From NCBI GenBank assembly GCA_964245075.1, contig CAXTLC010000008.1:1-64000 (forward strand): a stretch of DNA of 64,000 nucleotides, in the 5' to 3' direction. The notes under the pieces were generated by a model. That model did no database searches, was not told where the DNA came from, and worked only from the letters and a program-made list of their open reading frames with translations. Made by a program: the position numbers and the translations under genes. The stretch is from LMUY01 sp964245075 (GTDB lineage: Bacteria; Pseudomonadota; Alphaproteobacteria; Acetobacterales; Acetobacteraceae). Below, piece by piece: positions 42,172 to 51,118 of this stretch. Each line of letters opens with the position of its first letter. Position 1 is the first letter of the stretch.

Positions 42172-43755
42172 ATGACAGCGATAAAACGTCGTTCGTTACT
42201 TGTGTGTACCTTGGGCCTGGCTGCCCCCGCCATCGTCCGGGCCGAGGCTGACCGGGTCATGCGCTTCATCCCGCAAGCCGACCTGGCCATCGTCGATCCC
42301 GTGTTCAGTTCCGTGTACGTCACCCGCAACCATGGCTACATGGTGTTCGACACGCTCTACGGACAGGACAGCGCCTACCGCGTCCGCCGCCAGATGGTTG
42401 AAGGCGAGACGACAGAGGGTGGCGGGCGGCTTTGGCGCCTGCGGCTGCGCGACGGGCTGGTGTTCCACGACGGCACGCCGGTCCTCGGGCGTGACTGCGT
42501 CGCGAGCATCCGGCGGTGGGGCCGCCGCGATGCGTTCGGGCAAACGCTGCTCGCGGCAGCGGAGGAGCTTTCCGCGCCGGACGACCGCACCATCCAGTTC
42601 CGGTTGCGGACGCCGTTCGCTTTCCTGCCGGAAGCCTTGGGCAAGATCGGCATCAACATGCTGCCGATCATGCCAGAGCGGCTGGCGAGCGCCGACCCGT
42701 TCCAGCAGGTGACGGAGGTGGTGGGCAGCGGCCCGTTCCGCTTCCTGCCGGACGAGCGCGTTTCCGGCGCCCGCGTCGCTTATGCGAAGTGGGACAGGTA
42801 CCGCCCGGTGGAGAGCGGCGTGCCCGATTGGACGGCCGGACCGAAGATCGTGCACTTCGACCGGGTGGTCTGGAACGTGATCCCGGATGGGGCCACTGCC
42901 GCCGCGGCCATGCGGCGCAACGAGGCGGATTGGTGGGAACAGCCCGTTTTCGACCTGTTGCCGTCCTTGCAGCGCGACCCGGCCCTGGCCACCGGCTTGG
43001 TCGAGGTGACCGGCAACATCGGCCTGCTGCGGATGAACCAGCTCCACCCGCCGTTTGACAACCCGGCCATCCGCCGCAGCGTCCTGCGCGCGATGGACCA
43101 AGCCGATTTCATGCAGGCGGTGGCCGGCGAGGACCGGTCCGCCTGGCGCGACCGCATCGGGTTCTTCGCGCCAGGCACGCCCGCCGCGAGCGACGCCGGG
43201 TTGGCGGAGCTGGACGGGGCGCACGACGCGTCCCGCGCCCGGGCGGAGATCGTTGCGGCCGGGTATGGCGGCGAGCCGGTTGTCATCATCGCGCCGGGCG
43301 ACTACCCGCGCATCCTGGCATTGTGCCAGGTCGCGGCCGACTTGTTCGGGCGCTGCGGCCTGAACGTGGATTTCCAGGTGACGGACTGGGGAACCGTCAT
43401 CCAGCGCCGGGCGAGCAGGGCGCCGCCCGGCAAAGGCGGCTGGAGCGCGTTCGTCACCACGTTCACCGGCGCCGACATGTCCAATCCGGCGAGCCACCTG
43501 GCGTTGCGGGGCAACGGGGAGCGCGGCTGGTTCGGCTGGCCGACGGCGCCGGAGCTGGAGCGGCTGCGCGGCGAGTGGCTGGCGGCGGCGGACCCCCAAG
43601 TGCAGGGCACGCTCGCTGCCGCCATGCAGGCTCAGGCGTTCCAGGACGTGCCGTTCTTGCCACTCGGGCAATTTTTTCAGCCAACAACCCACCGGCGCGA
43701 CCTGACGGGCTTGCTGGAAGGCATGCCGCTGTTCTGGAATGTGAAACGTGCCTGA
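42172..43755 (+). CDS. Orphan family-5 solute-binding protein (DppA/OppA type)
   Basis: 527 residues. Tat-like signal (KRRSLLVCTLGLAAPAIVRA, residues 5-24). The mature part is a type II oligopeptide/nickel-binding fold: MVEGETTEGGGRLWRLRLRDGLVFHDGTPV and NIGLLRMNQLHPPFDNPAIRRSVLRAMDQ are typical. No ABC permease or ATPase lies nearby, so it either borrows a transporter or has another role. The stop overlaps the hydrolase gene by 8 nt, so the two are made together. Promoter region (42093-42171) is AT-rich for this genome. Confidence 0.85.
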   Translation: MTAIKRRSLLVCTLGLAAPAIVRAEADRVMRFIPQADLAIVDPVFSSVYVTRNHGYMVFDTLYGQDSAYRVRRQMVEGETTEGGGRLWRLRLRDGLVFHDGTPVLGRDCVASIRRWGRRDAFGQTLLAAAEELSAPDDRTIQFRLRTPFAFLPEALGKIGINMLPIMPERLASADPFQQVTEVVGSGPFRFLPDERVSGARVAYAKWDRYRPVESGVPDWTAGPKIVHFDRVVWNVIPDGATAAAAMRRNEADWWEQPVFDLLPSLQRDPALATGLVEVTGNIGLLRMNQLHPPFDNPAIRRSVLRAMDQADFMQAVAGEDRSAWRDRIGFFAPGTPAASDAGLAELDGAHDASRARAEIVAAGYGGEPVVIIAPGDYPRILALCQVAADLFGRCGLNVDFQVTDWGTVIQRRASRAPPGKGGWSAFVTTFTGADMSNPASHLALRGNGERGWFGWPTAPELERLRGEWLAAADPQVQGTLAAAMQAQAFQDVPFLPLGQFFQPTTHRRDLTGLLEGMPLFWNVKRA

Positions 43756-45493
43756 TGCCCTGCATGATCTTCGGCCGTTGGCGCTGGACGGTTCCACCCG
43801 GAGCGGCATGCATCCGGTGGCCGTCGGCGGCTGCTTCGGATGGCTGCACGCCCCGCCCGGCGGCGTGGCGGCGGACGTGGCGGTGCTGCTGTGCCAGGGA
43901 TTGCGCGATGACGGGCTGAACGCACACAGCCAATTCCGCCAACTCGCCGAAACGGTGGCGCAAGCCGGCTATCCTTGCCTGCGTTTCGACTACCCCGGAA
44001 CGGGGGACAGCTGCGACCCTGCCGAGGACGCCGACCTTTGGGCCGCCTGGGTGCAGAGCATCCACGCCGCGGCGGATTGGCTGCGCGATGCCACCGGTGC
44101 GCAGCGGCTGGTGCTGTGCGGCTTGCGGCTCGGCGCCACGCTGGCGGCCAGCGCCGCCGTGCTGCGCACGGACGTGGCTGGGCTGATGCTGCTTGCGCCC
44201 ACCATCCGGGGGCGCAGCTTCATCAGGCAGTTGGAAGTGGAAGCCAGGCTGGCCGGAAAGGCGCCGGAAGCCGGGTTGACCCTGCACGGCGCCCCGCTGT
44301 CTGCCGCGACAATCCGCGCGATCCGGGCGGTGGAGCTGCAACGGACGCCGCCGCCGCCAGGTTGCGCTGCCGCCATCTTCGGTCAGGCGCCCTCGCCGGT
44401 GCTCGACGGCTGCGCGCTGGCCTGGACGGAAGGGGGCGCCACGGTGGAGCAGGCCGGTTTCGCGGGGTTGGACACGCTGCTGCGCAACCGGATCATGAGC
44501 CATGAGCCGCCTGCCGATTTCAGCCGCATGGTCGGCTGGCTGCGCCGGGTCGTGCCCGCCTCGCCCGTGGGGTGCGCGGCGCTGCCTGCAACCCCCGTGC
44601 TCATACACGCGGGCTGCGAGGAAACGCCGCTGCGGTTCGGACCCGATTGCGGCTTGTTCGGCATGCTGTGCCGGCCCAAAGGCCGGGAAACGGATCGCGT
44701 CGTGCTGATCCTCAACACCGGCGGCGAGCCCCGCTACGGTTCCGACCGGCGGGGCGTGGAGATCGCCCGGCGGTTTGCCGATGCCGGGATCGCCTCCTTG
44801 CGCATGGACTTCGCCGGCCTGGGTGACAGCACCGCGGCGGGCGGCGCGCAAACCCACGTGTTCGAGACGGACCGGCGGGCAGAGGTGTCCGCCGCCCTGG
44901 ATGCCCTGACCGGCCATGGCTTCCGCTGGTTCGCCGTGCACGGCCTGTGTTCGGGCGCCTACCACGCCTTCCACGCCGCGGTGGCCGACAGCCGGATCGA
45001 CACGGTGCTGCTGACCAACCTGCCGACCTTCGAATGGAGGGCCGGCACGGGCATCGAGTTCTTCCACCCCACCGTGACCCGGCAAGGCCCGCTTTCCATG
45101 CTCCGCAAGCTGGCCAATCCCCGTGTCTGGCGGCACCTGCTCCGGGGAGAGATGAACGTCCGCAACCGGCTGCTTGCGCAGGACTGGCGGATCACCAGGA
45201 CGGCGGTCTGGCTCTGGCGGCGCGTTGGCTTCGGCTCGCTTGCCAGTCCCGCGCAGGTTGCGGCGGCGGCGCTCGGCCAGCGTGCGCGCACACTGTTGCT
45301 GATGTCGCCGATGGAAGCCGGGCTATCGGTCCTCGCCGCTGAGTTCGGCCCCAGCCGCACCCCGCCCGGCGGCACGCTGCACGTGGTGCCGGGCTTCGAC
45401 CACTCGATGCTCGACCCGCAGATGCGCAGGGTGGTCATCGCCATGATGATCGAGTTCTTGGGCGCCGGAGGCACTCAGCGTCCCGCAGGCTGA
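43748..45493 (+). CDS. Tandem alpha/beta-hydrolase protein with non-serine elbows
   Basis: 581 residues made of two alpha/beta-hydrolase domains (about 20-270 and 295-575). Both have the strand-loop FDYPGTGDS / MDFAGLGDS. The nucleophile elbows are abnormal: G-L-R-L-G (Arg127) in the first, G-L-C-S-G (Cys401) in the second. These resemble elbows of the two exosortase-A-associated hydrolases (GLRLGA and GLCDGA types), here fused in one chain. A catalytic Cys is possible in domain 2; domain 1 may be structural or use another residue. GTG start within the binding-protein gene. Substrate probably an acyl or peptidyl ester of the locus. Confidence 0.82.
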   Translation: MPDALHDLRPLALDGSTRSGMHPVAVGGCFGWLHAPPGGVAADVAVLLCQGLRDDGLNAHSQFRQLAETVAQAGYPCLRFDYPGTGDSCDPAEDADLWAAWVQSIHAAADWLRDATGAQRLVLCGLRLGATLAASAAVLRTDVAGLMLLAPTIRGRSFIRQLEVEARLAGKAPEAGLTLHGAPLSAATIRAIRAVELQRTPPPPGCAAAIFGQAPSPVLDGCALAWTEGGATVEQAGFAGLDTLLRNRIMSHEPPADFSRMVGWLRRVVPASPVGCAALPATPVLIHAGCEETPLRFGPDCGLFGMLCRPKGRETDRVVLILNTGGEPRYGSDRRGVEIARRFADAGIASLRMDFAGLGDSTAAGGAQTHVFETDRRAEVSAALDALTGHGFRWFAVHGLCSGAYHAFHAAVADSRIDTVLLTNLPTFEWRAGTGIEFFHPTVTRQGPLSMLRKLANPRVWRHLLRGEMNVRNRLLAQDWRITRTAVWLWRRVGFGSLASPAQVAAAALGQRARTLLLMSPMEAGLSVLAAEFGPSRTPPGGTLHVVPGFDHSMLDPQMRRVVIAMMIEFLGAGGTQRPAG

Positions 45494-45566
45494 GGGCGCC
45501 GACGCATCCGGCTGTTGAGGCGGCGGGCCATCGACCGGACGGGACGCCCAAGGCCATCCCTAAGAC

Positions 45567-45605
45567 CGGCCGAAGGACCCAGGCCCTAAGACCGGCCTTC
45601 GGCCG
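45567..45605 (+). terminator. Perfect 10-bp inverted repeat after the tandem hydrolase gene
   Basis: CGGCCGAAGG (45567-45576) and CCTTCGGCCG (45596-45605), 19-nt loop, overlapping a direct repeat CTAAGACCGGCC at about 45560 and 45585. Located 74 nt after the hydrolase stop. It may end that transcript. No T-run, so the call is tentative. Confidence 0.4.
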
Positions 45606-45700
45606 AGGACGCTGCGGCGTGGCCGTCGCTGCCGCTGGCTGCAACTCACGCCGGCCCGCCACGCTTTTGCCCTGTCCCAGCCCAGACGGAGCGACACGCG

Positions 45701-46435
45701 ATGGACATGCAAGACAAGGCGCTGGAAATCCACCACCGGTTGTGCCGCACCTATCACTGCCCGATCAGCTACTTCCACGCGCTCGACCCGTTGAGCGAAC
45801 TGGTGAGCTCCTTGCTTTCCCATCGCACCCGCAACGCGGACAGCGGCGCCGCTTTCAAGGCGCTGCGGGCGGGTTTTCCGGATTGGGCGGCCGTTGCTGC
45901 CGCGCCCACCGCGGTCATCGAAGCCGCCATCGCCCGCGTCACGTGGCCGGAGCAGAAAGCGCCGCGGATCCAGGCGATCCTTCGCGCGATCCAGGCCGAA
46001 CGCGGCGCGTTGAGTCTCGACTTCCTCGGCGATCTCACGGTGGAGGAGGCACGCGCCTGGCTTGAGCGGCTGCCCGGGATCGGCCCCAAGACAAGCGCTG
46101 CCGTGCTCAGCTTCAGCACTCTGCGCCGTCCGGCGCTGCCGGTGGACAGCCATCACCACCGGGTCGCCATCCGCACCGGCCTGATCCCAGCCAGCCTGCC
46201 TGTCGGCCCGTCCCACCGGGTGCTCGCCGCGCAGTTGCCGCCGGACTGGGACGCGCAGCACATCTACGACAACCATGAAGTCCTGATGCTGCACGGCCAA
46301 CGCTGCTGCTTCCACCGCAAGCCGGCCTGCCCCCGTTGCCCGTTGCTGGATCTGTGCCCAACTGGACAGGAGTGGCACGGCGCCGGCGCCGTCGCGCCCA
46401 TAGGGGAAACCGGCTCACCCCGCCTGCCTGACTGA
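45701..46435 (+). CDS. Endonuclease III-like DNA glycosylase
   Basis: 244 residues of the HhH-GPD superfamily. Helix-hairpin-helix LPGIGPKTSAAVLSF (about 125-139), catalytic Asp in VDSHHHRV (Asp near 148), and the C-terminal 4Fe-4S ligands C-x6-C-x2-C-x5-C in CCFHRKPACPRCPLLDLCP. It removes oxidised pyrimidines and nicks the strand. The loop lacks a second standard Lys context, so a MutY-type role is unlikely. Start ATG 45701 with GGAG 9 nt upstream. Not the usual nth context; it may be a paralogue. Confidence 0.88.
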   Translation: MDMQDKALEIHHRLCRTYHCPISYFHALDPLSELVSSLLSHRTRNADSGAAFKALRAGFPDWAAVAAAPTAVIEAAIARVTWPEQKAPRIQAILRAIQAERGALSLDFLGDLTVEEARAWLERLPGIGPKTSAAVLSFSTLRRPALPVDSHHHRVAIRTGLIPASLPVGPSHRVLAAQLPPDWDAQHIYDNHEVLMLHGQRCCFHRKPACPRCPLLDLCPTGQEWHGAGAVAPIGETGSPRLPD

Positions 46436-46753
46436 TACGGCGGTGCGCAGACCGGGCGATGAGTGATCCTGAATAAACTTCTTGAGACCAGGCTTGCCAA
46501 AGGTCATTCCAGCGAAGCAGCGCTTGGCTGGCCCGCGTTGCGGTAATAGTTCGTCTTCGCATCAGTAATTCTGCTGGCCGATCCCGCGATGATTGGCTGG
46601 CGAAGGCGTGGAGCGCGTCCAAGCTGGGTCAACGATGACCTGGCGGCGGCAAGGCAGGTTATATTCGGTTGCAAATCTTCCTTTGACGAGGAGGCGATGT
46701 GGTAGCAGGTGCAGGCTGGCCCGATCGCAGCCAATCGCGGAGTTCTAGCACGC
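46436..46753. other. Intergenic region upstream of the MdtABC-type operon
   Basis: 318 nt with no supportable gene. A TATATT (near 46660-46665) may be a -10. GAGGAGG (46688-46694) is followed 2 nt later by ATG-TGG-TAG, a two-codon open frame. I give this no weight because the spacing is too short for efficient initiation. It could be the promoter and leader of the efflux operon. Confidence 0.4.
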
Positions 46754-47989
46754 ATGGACGAACAGCTCGACCTTCGCCCCGATCCCGGGCGGGTCATCAC
46801 CCGGCCGCCCGCGCCGCGCCGGCGCCGGCGCGGATGGGTCACGCCGGTCGGCTCGCTGCTGGTGATCGGCCTGGTGGCGTTCGCCGGCTGGCGCCTGCTG
46901 GGGACCCACGCGCCGCCCCAGGGCGGCCGGCCCGGCGGCGGGCCGCCGCAGACAGTCGGGGTGGCGACGGTGGGCACCGGCGATCTCGGGGTGGTGCTCA
47001 CCGGGTTGGGCGCGGTGACGCCGCTGGCGACGGTCACGGTGAAGACGCAGATCAACGGCCAGTTGCAGCAGATCGCCTTCACCGAGGGCCAGATCGTCCG
47101 CAAGGGTGACTTCCTGGCGCAGATCGACCCCCGCCCGTATGAGGCAGCGCTGGAGAAGGACCAGGGCACGCTGTTGCACGACCAGGGCTTGCTGGCGCAG
47201 GCGCGGGCGGACAACGCGCGGTACCAGACGCTGAGCAAGCAGGACAGCATCGCCCGGCAGCAGGTGGAGGACCAGGCCTACCTCATCAAGCAGTACGAGG
47301 GCTCGGTGCTGGCCGACCAGGGCGTGGTCGACAACGACAAGCTGAACCTGGTTTACTGCCACATCACCTCCCCGGTGGACGGCCGGGTCGGCATCCGCCT
47401 GGTGGACGTGGGCAACTACGTGCAGACCAGCGACGCGGCGGGGCTGTTCGTGCTCACCCAGTTGCAGCCAATGTCCGTGTTGTTCACCCTGCCGGAAGAC
47501 AACGTGGCCCAGGTGCAGGCGCAGATGGCGTCGGGAACGCTGCCGGTGATGGCCTACGACCGGACCGACACGGAGCTGATCGCCACCGGCAAGCTGGCCA
47601 CCACGGACAACCAGATCGACAGCGCCACGGGCACGGTGAGGCTGCGGGCGCTGTTCGCCAACACGGACAACGCGCTGTTTCCGCAGCAGTTCGTCAACGC
47701 GCGCCTGCTGGTGAAGACGCTGAAGGGCGTGGTGGTGGCGCCGCAGGCCGCGGTCCAGACGGGCGCCCCCGGCGAGTTCGTCTACCTGGTCAAGCCGGAC
47801 GGCACGGTGGCGGTGCAGCCGGTCAAGGTCGGGGTGGCGCAAGGCGACCGGGTGCAGGTCACCGCCGGGCTGAAGCCCGGCGACAAGGTGGTCACCGACG
47901 GGCTGGACCGCCTGCGCGACGGCGCCAAGATCACGGTGGCCGGCGCAGGGGGGCCGCCAGACGCGGGCGGGCGGCGTCCGGGCGGATGA
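46754..47989 (+). CDS. mdtA: RND efflux periplasmic adaptor (MdtA-type)
   Basis: 411 residues. A proline/arginine-rich cytoplasmic start, one membrane anchor (VGSLLVIGLVAFAGWRLL, about 31-48), then lipoyl-like barrel-sandwich, helical hairpin and beta-barrel. Landmarks are TVTVKTQINGQLQQIAFTEGQ and ITSPVDGRVGIRLVDVGNYVQ. It links the inner-membrane pump to the outer-membrane channel. The start is ambiguous: ATG 46754 (CGGAG 11 nt upstream) or GTG 46709. The stop overlaps mdtB (ATGA). Substrates in E. coli are bile salts and novobiocin; here unknown. Confidence 0.9.
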   Translation: MDEQLDLRPDPGRVITRPPAPRRRRRGWVTPVGSLLVIGLVAFAGWRLLGTHAPPQGGRPGGGPPQTVGVATVGTGDLGVVLTGLGAVTPLATVTVKTQINGQLQQIAFTEGQIVRKGDFLAQIDPRPYEAALEKDQGTLLHDQGLLAQARADNARYQTLSKQDSIARQQVEDQAYLIKQYEGSVLADQGVVDNDKLNLVYCHITSPVDGRVGIRLVDVGNYVQTSDAAGLFVLTQLQPMSVLFTLPEDNVAQVQAQMASGTLPVMAYDRTDTELIATGKLATTDNQIDSATGTVRLRALFANTDNALFPQQFVNARLLVKTLKGVVVAPQAAVQTGAPGEFVYLVKPDGTVAVQPVKVGVAQGDRVQVTAGLKPGDKVVTDGLDRLRDGAKITVAGAGGPPDAGGRRPGG

Positions 47990-50900
47990 ACCCTTCCCGC
48001 CCGTTCGTCCTGCGCCCGGTCGGCACCACGCTGCTGATGGTGGCCATCCTGCTCGTGGGCATCATCGGCTACCAGTTCCTGCCGGTTTCCGCCTTGCCGG
48101 AGGTGGACTACCCGACCATCCAGGTGCAGACCTTCTATCCCGGCGCCAGCCCCGAGGTGATGACCACGGCCGTCACCGCGCCGCTGGAGCGCCAGTTCGG
48201 CGCCATGCCGGGCCTGGGGCAGATGTCGAGCGTGTCCTCCGGCGGCGCGTCGGTGATCACCTTGCAGTTCAGCCTCAGCCTCAGCTTGGACGTGGCCGAG
48301 CAGGAGGTGCAGGCGGCGATCAACGCCGCCACCAACCTGCTGCCGTCCGACCTGCCGGCGCCGCCGATCTACAACAAGGTCAACCCGGCGGACACGCCCA
48401 TCCTGACCCTCGCGCTCACCAGCAAGACCGTGCCGCTGACGCAGGTGGAGGATCTGGCGGACGTCCGGCTGGCGCAGAAGATCAGCCAGCAGGCCGGCGT
48501 GGGCCTGGTCTCCATCAGCGGCGGCAACCGCCCGGCGGTGCGCGTCGTGGTCAACCCGCGCGCGCTGTCCGCCTACGGGCTGGCGATCGACGACGTGCGG
48601 ACCATCATCGGCACGCAGAACGTGGACACGCCGAAGGGCAGCTTCGACGGGGCGGCGCAGAGCAGCGTGATCAACGACAACGACCAGCTCACGGGGGCCG
48701 ACGGCTACCGCAGCCTGATCATCGCATACAAGAACGGCCGGCCGGTGCGCCTCGGCGACGTCGCCACCGTGCTGAACGGCGCCGAGAACGACCAGCTCGC
48801 GGCCTGGGCCAACCGCACGCCGGCGGTGATCCTCAACGTGCAGCGCCAGCCCGGCTCCAACGTCATCGCCGTGGTGGCCGCGGTTAAGCGCCTCTTGCCC
48901 CGCTTGCAGGCGACGGTGCCCGCAGCGGTGGAGGTGACCGTGCTGAGCGACCGCACCACCACCATCCGCGCCAGCGTGGCGGACGTGGAGTTCGAGCTCG
49001 GCTTGGCGGTGGCGCTGGTCGTGCTGGTGATCTTCCTGTTCCTGCGCAACCTGCCCGCGACGCTGATCCCGTCCCTGTCGGTGCCGCTTTCCCTGGTGGG
49101 CACGCTGGCGGCGATGTACCTGCTGGGGTTCAGCCTGGACAACCTGTCCCTGATGGCGCTGACCATCTCCACCGGCTTCGTGGTGGATGACGCGATCGTC
49201 ATGATCGAGAACATCGCCCGCCACGTGGAGGACGGCGACAGCCCGCTGGAGGCGGCGCTGCGCGGCTCGGCGGAGATCGGCTTCACCATCGTCTCGCTGA
49301 CGGTGTCGCTGATCGCCGTGCTGATCCCGCTGCTGTTCATGACGGACGTGGTGGGCCGGCTGTTCAACGAGTTTGCCGTCACCCTGTCCGTCACCATCGT
49401 GCTGTCCGCCGTCGTCTCGCTCACCCTGGTGCCGATGCTGTGCGCGCTGCTGGTGAAGCACCGTCCGGCGGAGCGCCGCAACCGGCTGGACCTTTGGGCC
49501 GAGCGCTGGTTCGACCGGCTGGTCGCGGGCTACGGGCGCTGGCTGGACGTCGTGCTGGACCACCAGGCGCTCACCCTGCTGGTCGCGGCGCTGACGCTGG
49601 CGATGACGGTCATGATGTACGTCGCCATCCCCAAGGGATTCTTCCCGGTGCAGGACACCGGCGTCATCCAGGGCATCACGGAGGCGTCGGAAGCGACCTC
49701 GTTCGGCGCCATGGCCGCGCACCAGCAGGCGCTGGCCGACGCCGTCCTCCAGGACCCGGCGGTGGACAGCCTGTCCTCGTTCATCGGCGTCGACGGCACC
49801 AACACGACGCTGAACGCCGGGCGCCTGCAGATCAACCTCAAGCCGCGGGACGAGCGGGGCATCGGCGTGGCGGCGGTGATCGCGCGGCTGAGGGACGAGA
49901 TCAAGGACGTCGGAGGCATCACGATGTCGATGCAGCCGGTGCAGGACCTCACGGTGGACAGCACCGTCAGCCGCGCGCAGTACCATTTCTTCCTGGAGAA
50001 CCCGGACGGCTCCCAGTTCGCCGCCTGGGTGCCGAAGCTGATGGATCGGCTGGCCGCGACGCCCGGCTTCGGCAACGTCACCAGCGACATGGACACGAAC
50101 GGCCGCGCGCTCGACATGGCAGTGGACCGCGCCACGGCGTCCCGGTTCGGCATCACGGTCGCGACGGTGGACAACGCGCTGTACGACGCCTTCGGCCAGC
50201 GCATCGTTTCGACGCTCTACACGCAGTCCAACCAGTACCGCGTGATCCTGCAAGCGGACGTCCACGACCAGGACAGCTTGCAGAAGGCGCTGGCCGCGAT
50301 CTACCTGCCCTCGGTGACGGCGGCGGGCGGGCAGGTGCCGCTGGCGGCGATGGTGCGCCTGTCCACCCGCAGCGGGCCGTTGCAGATCGAGCATCTGGGC
50401 CAGTTCCCGGCCGTGTCCGTGTCGTTCAACCTGGCGCCGGGCACCTCGCTCGACACGGCGGTGGCGGCCATCGGCGACGCGCAGCGGGAGATCGGCCTGC
50501 CCGACAGCTTCACCCTGGCCCCCCAGGGCGAGCTGGCGGCATTCCAGTCCTCCCTGTCCAACGAGCTGCTGCTGATCGGGGCGGCCTTGGTTGCGGTGTA
50601 CGTCGTGCTGGGGGTGCTGTACGAGAGCTTCATCCATCCCCTGACCATCCTGTCCACCTTGCCGTCCGCGGGGGTGGGGGCGCTGATCGCGCTCTACCTC
50701 ACGGGCCATGACCTGGACATCATCGCGGTGATCGGCATCATCCTGCTGATCGGCATCGTGAAGAAGAACGCGATCATGATGATCGACTTCGCGCTGGCCG
50801 CCGAGCGGACGGAAGGCAAGGCGCCGCGCGAGGCGATCTTCCAGGCCTGCCTGCTGCGCTTCCGCCCGATCCTGATGACCACGGTGGCCGCCCTGCTCGG

Positions 50901-51108
50901 CGCGCTGCCGCTGATGCTGGGCACGGGGTCAGGCTCGGAACTGCGGCAGCCGCTGGGCATCGCCATCGTCGGCGGCCTGCTGGTCAGCCAGGTGCTGACG
51001 CTGTTCACCACGCCGGTGATCTATCTCGCGTTCGATGCGCTGGCCGTCCGGCTGACCGGGCGCGGCCCCAACCTCAGCACCGGCGACGCGGCGGCGCCCG
51101 CGGAATGA
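47986..51108 (+). CDS. mdtB: RND multidrug efflux pump, MdtB-type subunit
   Basis: 1040 residues, full length for a hydrophobe/amphiphile RND pump. Twelve membrane segments in two halves. Proton-relay acids are in STGFVVDDAIVMIEN (near residues 398-412) and the second-half Lys is in KKNAIMMIDFAL. The porter domain begins PTIQVQTFYPGASPEVM. In E. coli MdtB pairs with MdtC in one trimer; the same pairing is expected. ATG overlaps the adaptor stop. Confidence 0.94.
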   Translation: MNPSRPFVLRPVGTTLLMVAILLVGIIGYQFLPVSALPEVDYPTIQVQTFYPGASPEVMTTAVTAPLERQFGAMPGLGQMSSVSSGGASVITLQFSLSLSLDVAEQEVQAAINAATNLLPSDLPAPPIYNKVNPADTPILTLALTSKTVPLTQVEDLADVRLAQKISQQAGVGLVSISGGNRPAVRVVVNPRALSAYGLAIDDVRTIIGTQNVDTPKGSFDGAAQSSVINDNDQLTGADGYRSLIIAYKNGRPVRLGDVATVLNGAENDQLAAWANRTPAVILNVQRQPGSNVIAVVAAVKRLLPRLQATVPAAVEVTVLSDRTTTIRASVADVEFELGLAVALVVLVIFLFLRNLPATLIPSLSVPLSLVGTLAAMYLLGFSLDNLSLMALTISTGFVVDDAIVMIENIARHVEDGDSPLEAALRGSAEIGFTIVSLTVSLIAVLIPLLFMTDVVGRLFNEFAVTLSVTIVLSAVVSLTLVPMLCALLVKHRPAERRNRLDLWAERWFDRLVAGYGRWLDVVLDHQALTLLVAALTLAMTVMMYVAIPKGFFPVQDTGVIQGITEASEATSFGAMAAHQQALADAVLQDPAVDSLSSFIGVDGTNTTLNAGRLQINLKPRDERGIGVAAVIARLRDEIKDVGGITMSMQPVQDLTVDSTVSRAQYHFFLENPDGSQFAAWVPKLMDRLAATPGFGNVTSDMDTNGRALDMAVDRATASRFGITVATVDNALYDAFGQRIVSTLYTQSNQYRVILQADVHDQDSLQKALAAIYLPSVTAAGGQVPLAAMVRLSTRSGPLQIEHLGQFPAVSVSFNLAPGTSLDTAVAAIGDAQREIGLPDSFTLAPQGELAAFQSSLSNELLLIGAALVAVYVVLGVLYESFIHPLTILSTLPSAGVGALIALYLTGHDLDIIAVIGIILLIGIVKKNAIMMIDFALAAERTEGKAPREAIFQACLLRFRPILMTTVAALLGALPLMLGTGSGSELRQPLGIAIVGGLLVSQVLTLFTTPVIYLAFDALAVRLTGRGPNLSTGDAAAPAE

Positions 51109-51118
51109 CGGCCGCGCC

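Noticed and set aside
46697..46705. Two-codon upstream frame ATG-TGG-TAG before the MdtA-type gene
   Set aside because: Only 2 nt separate GAGGAGG from the ATG, too close for efficient initiation; likely chance.
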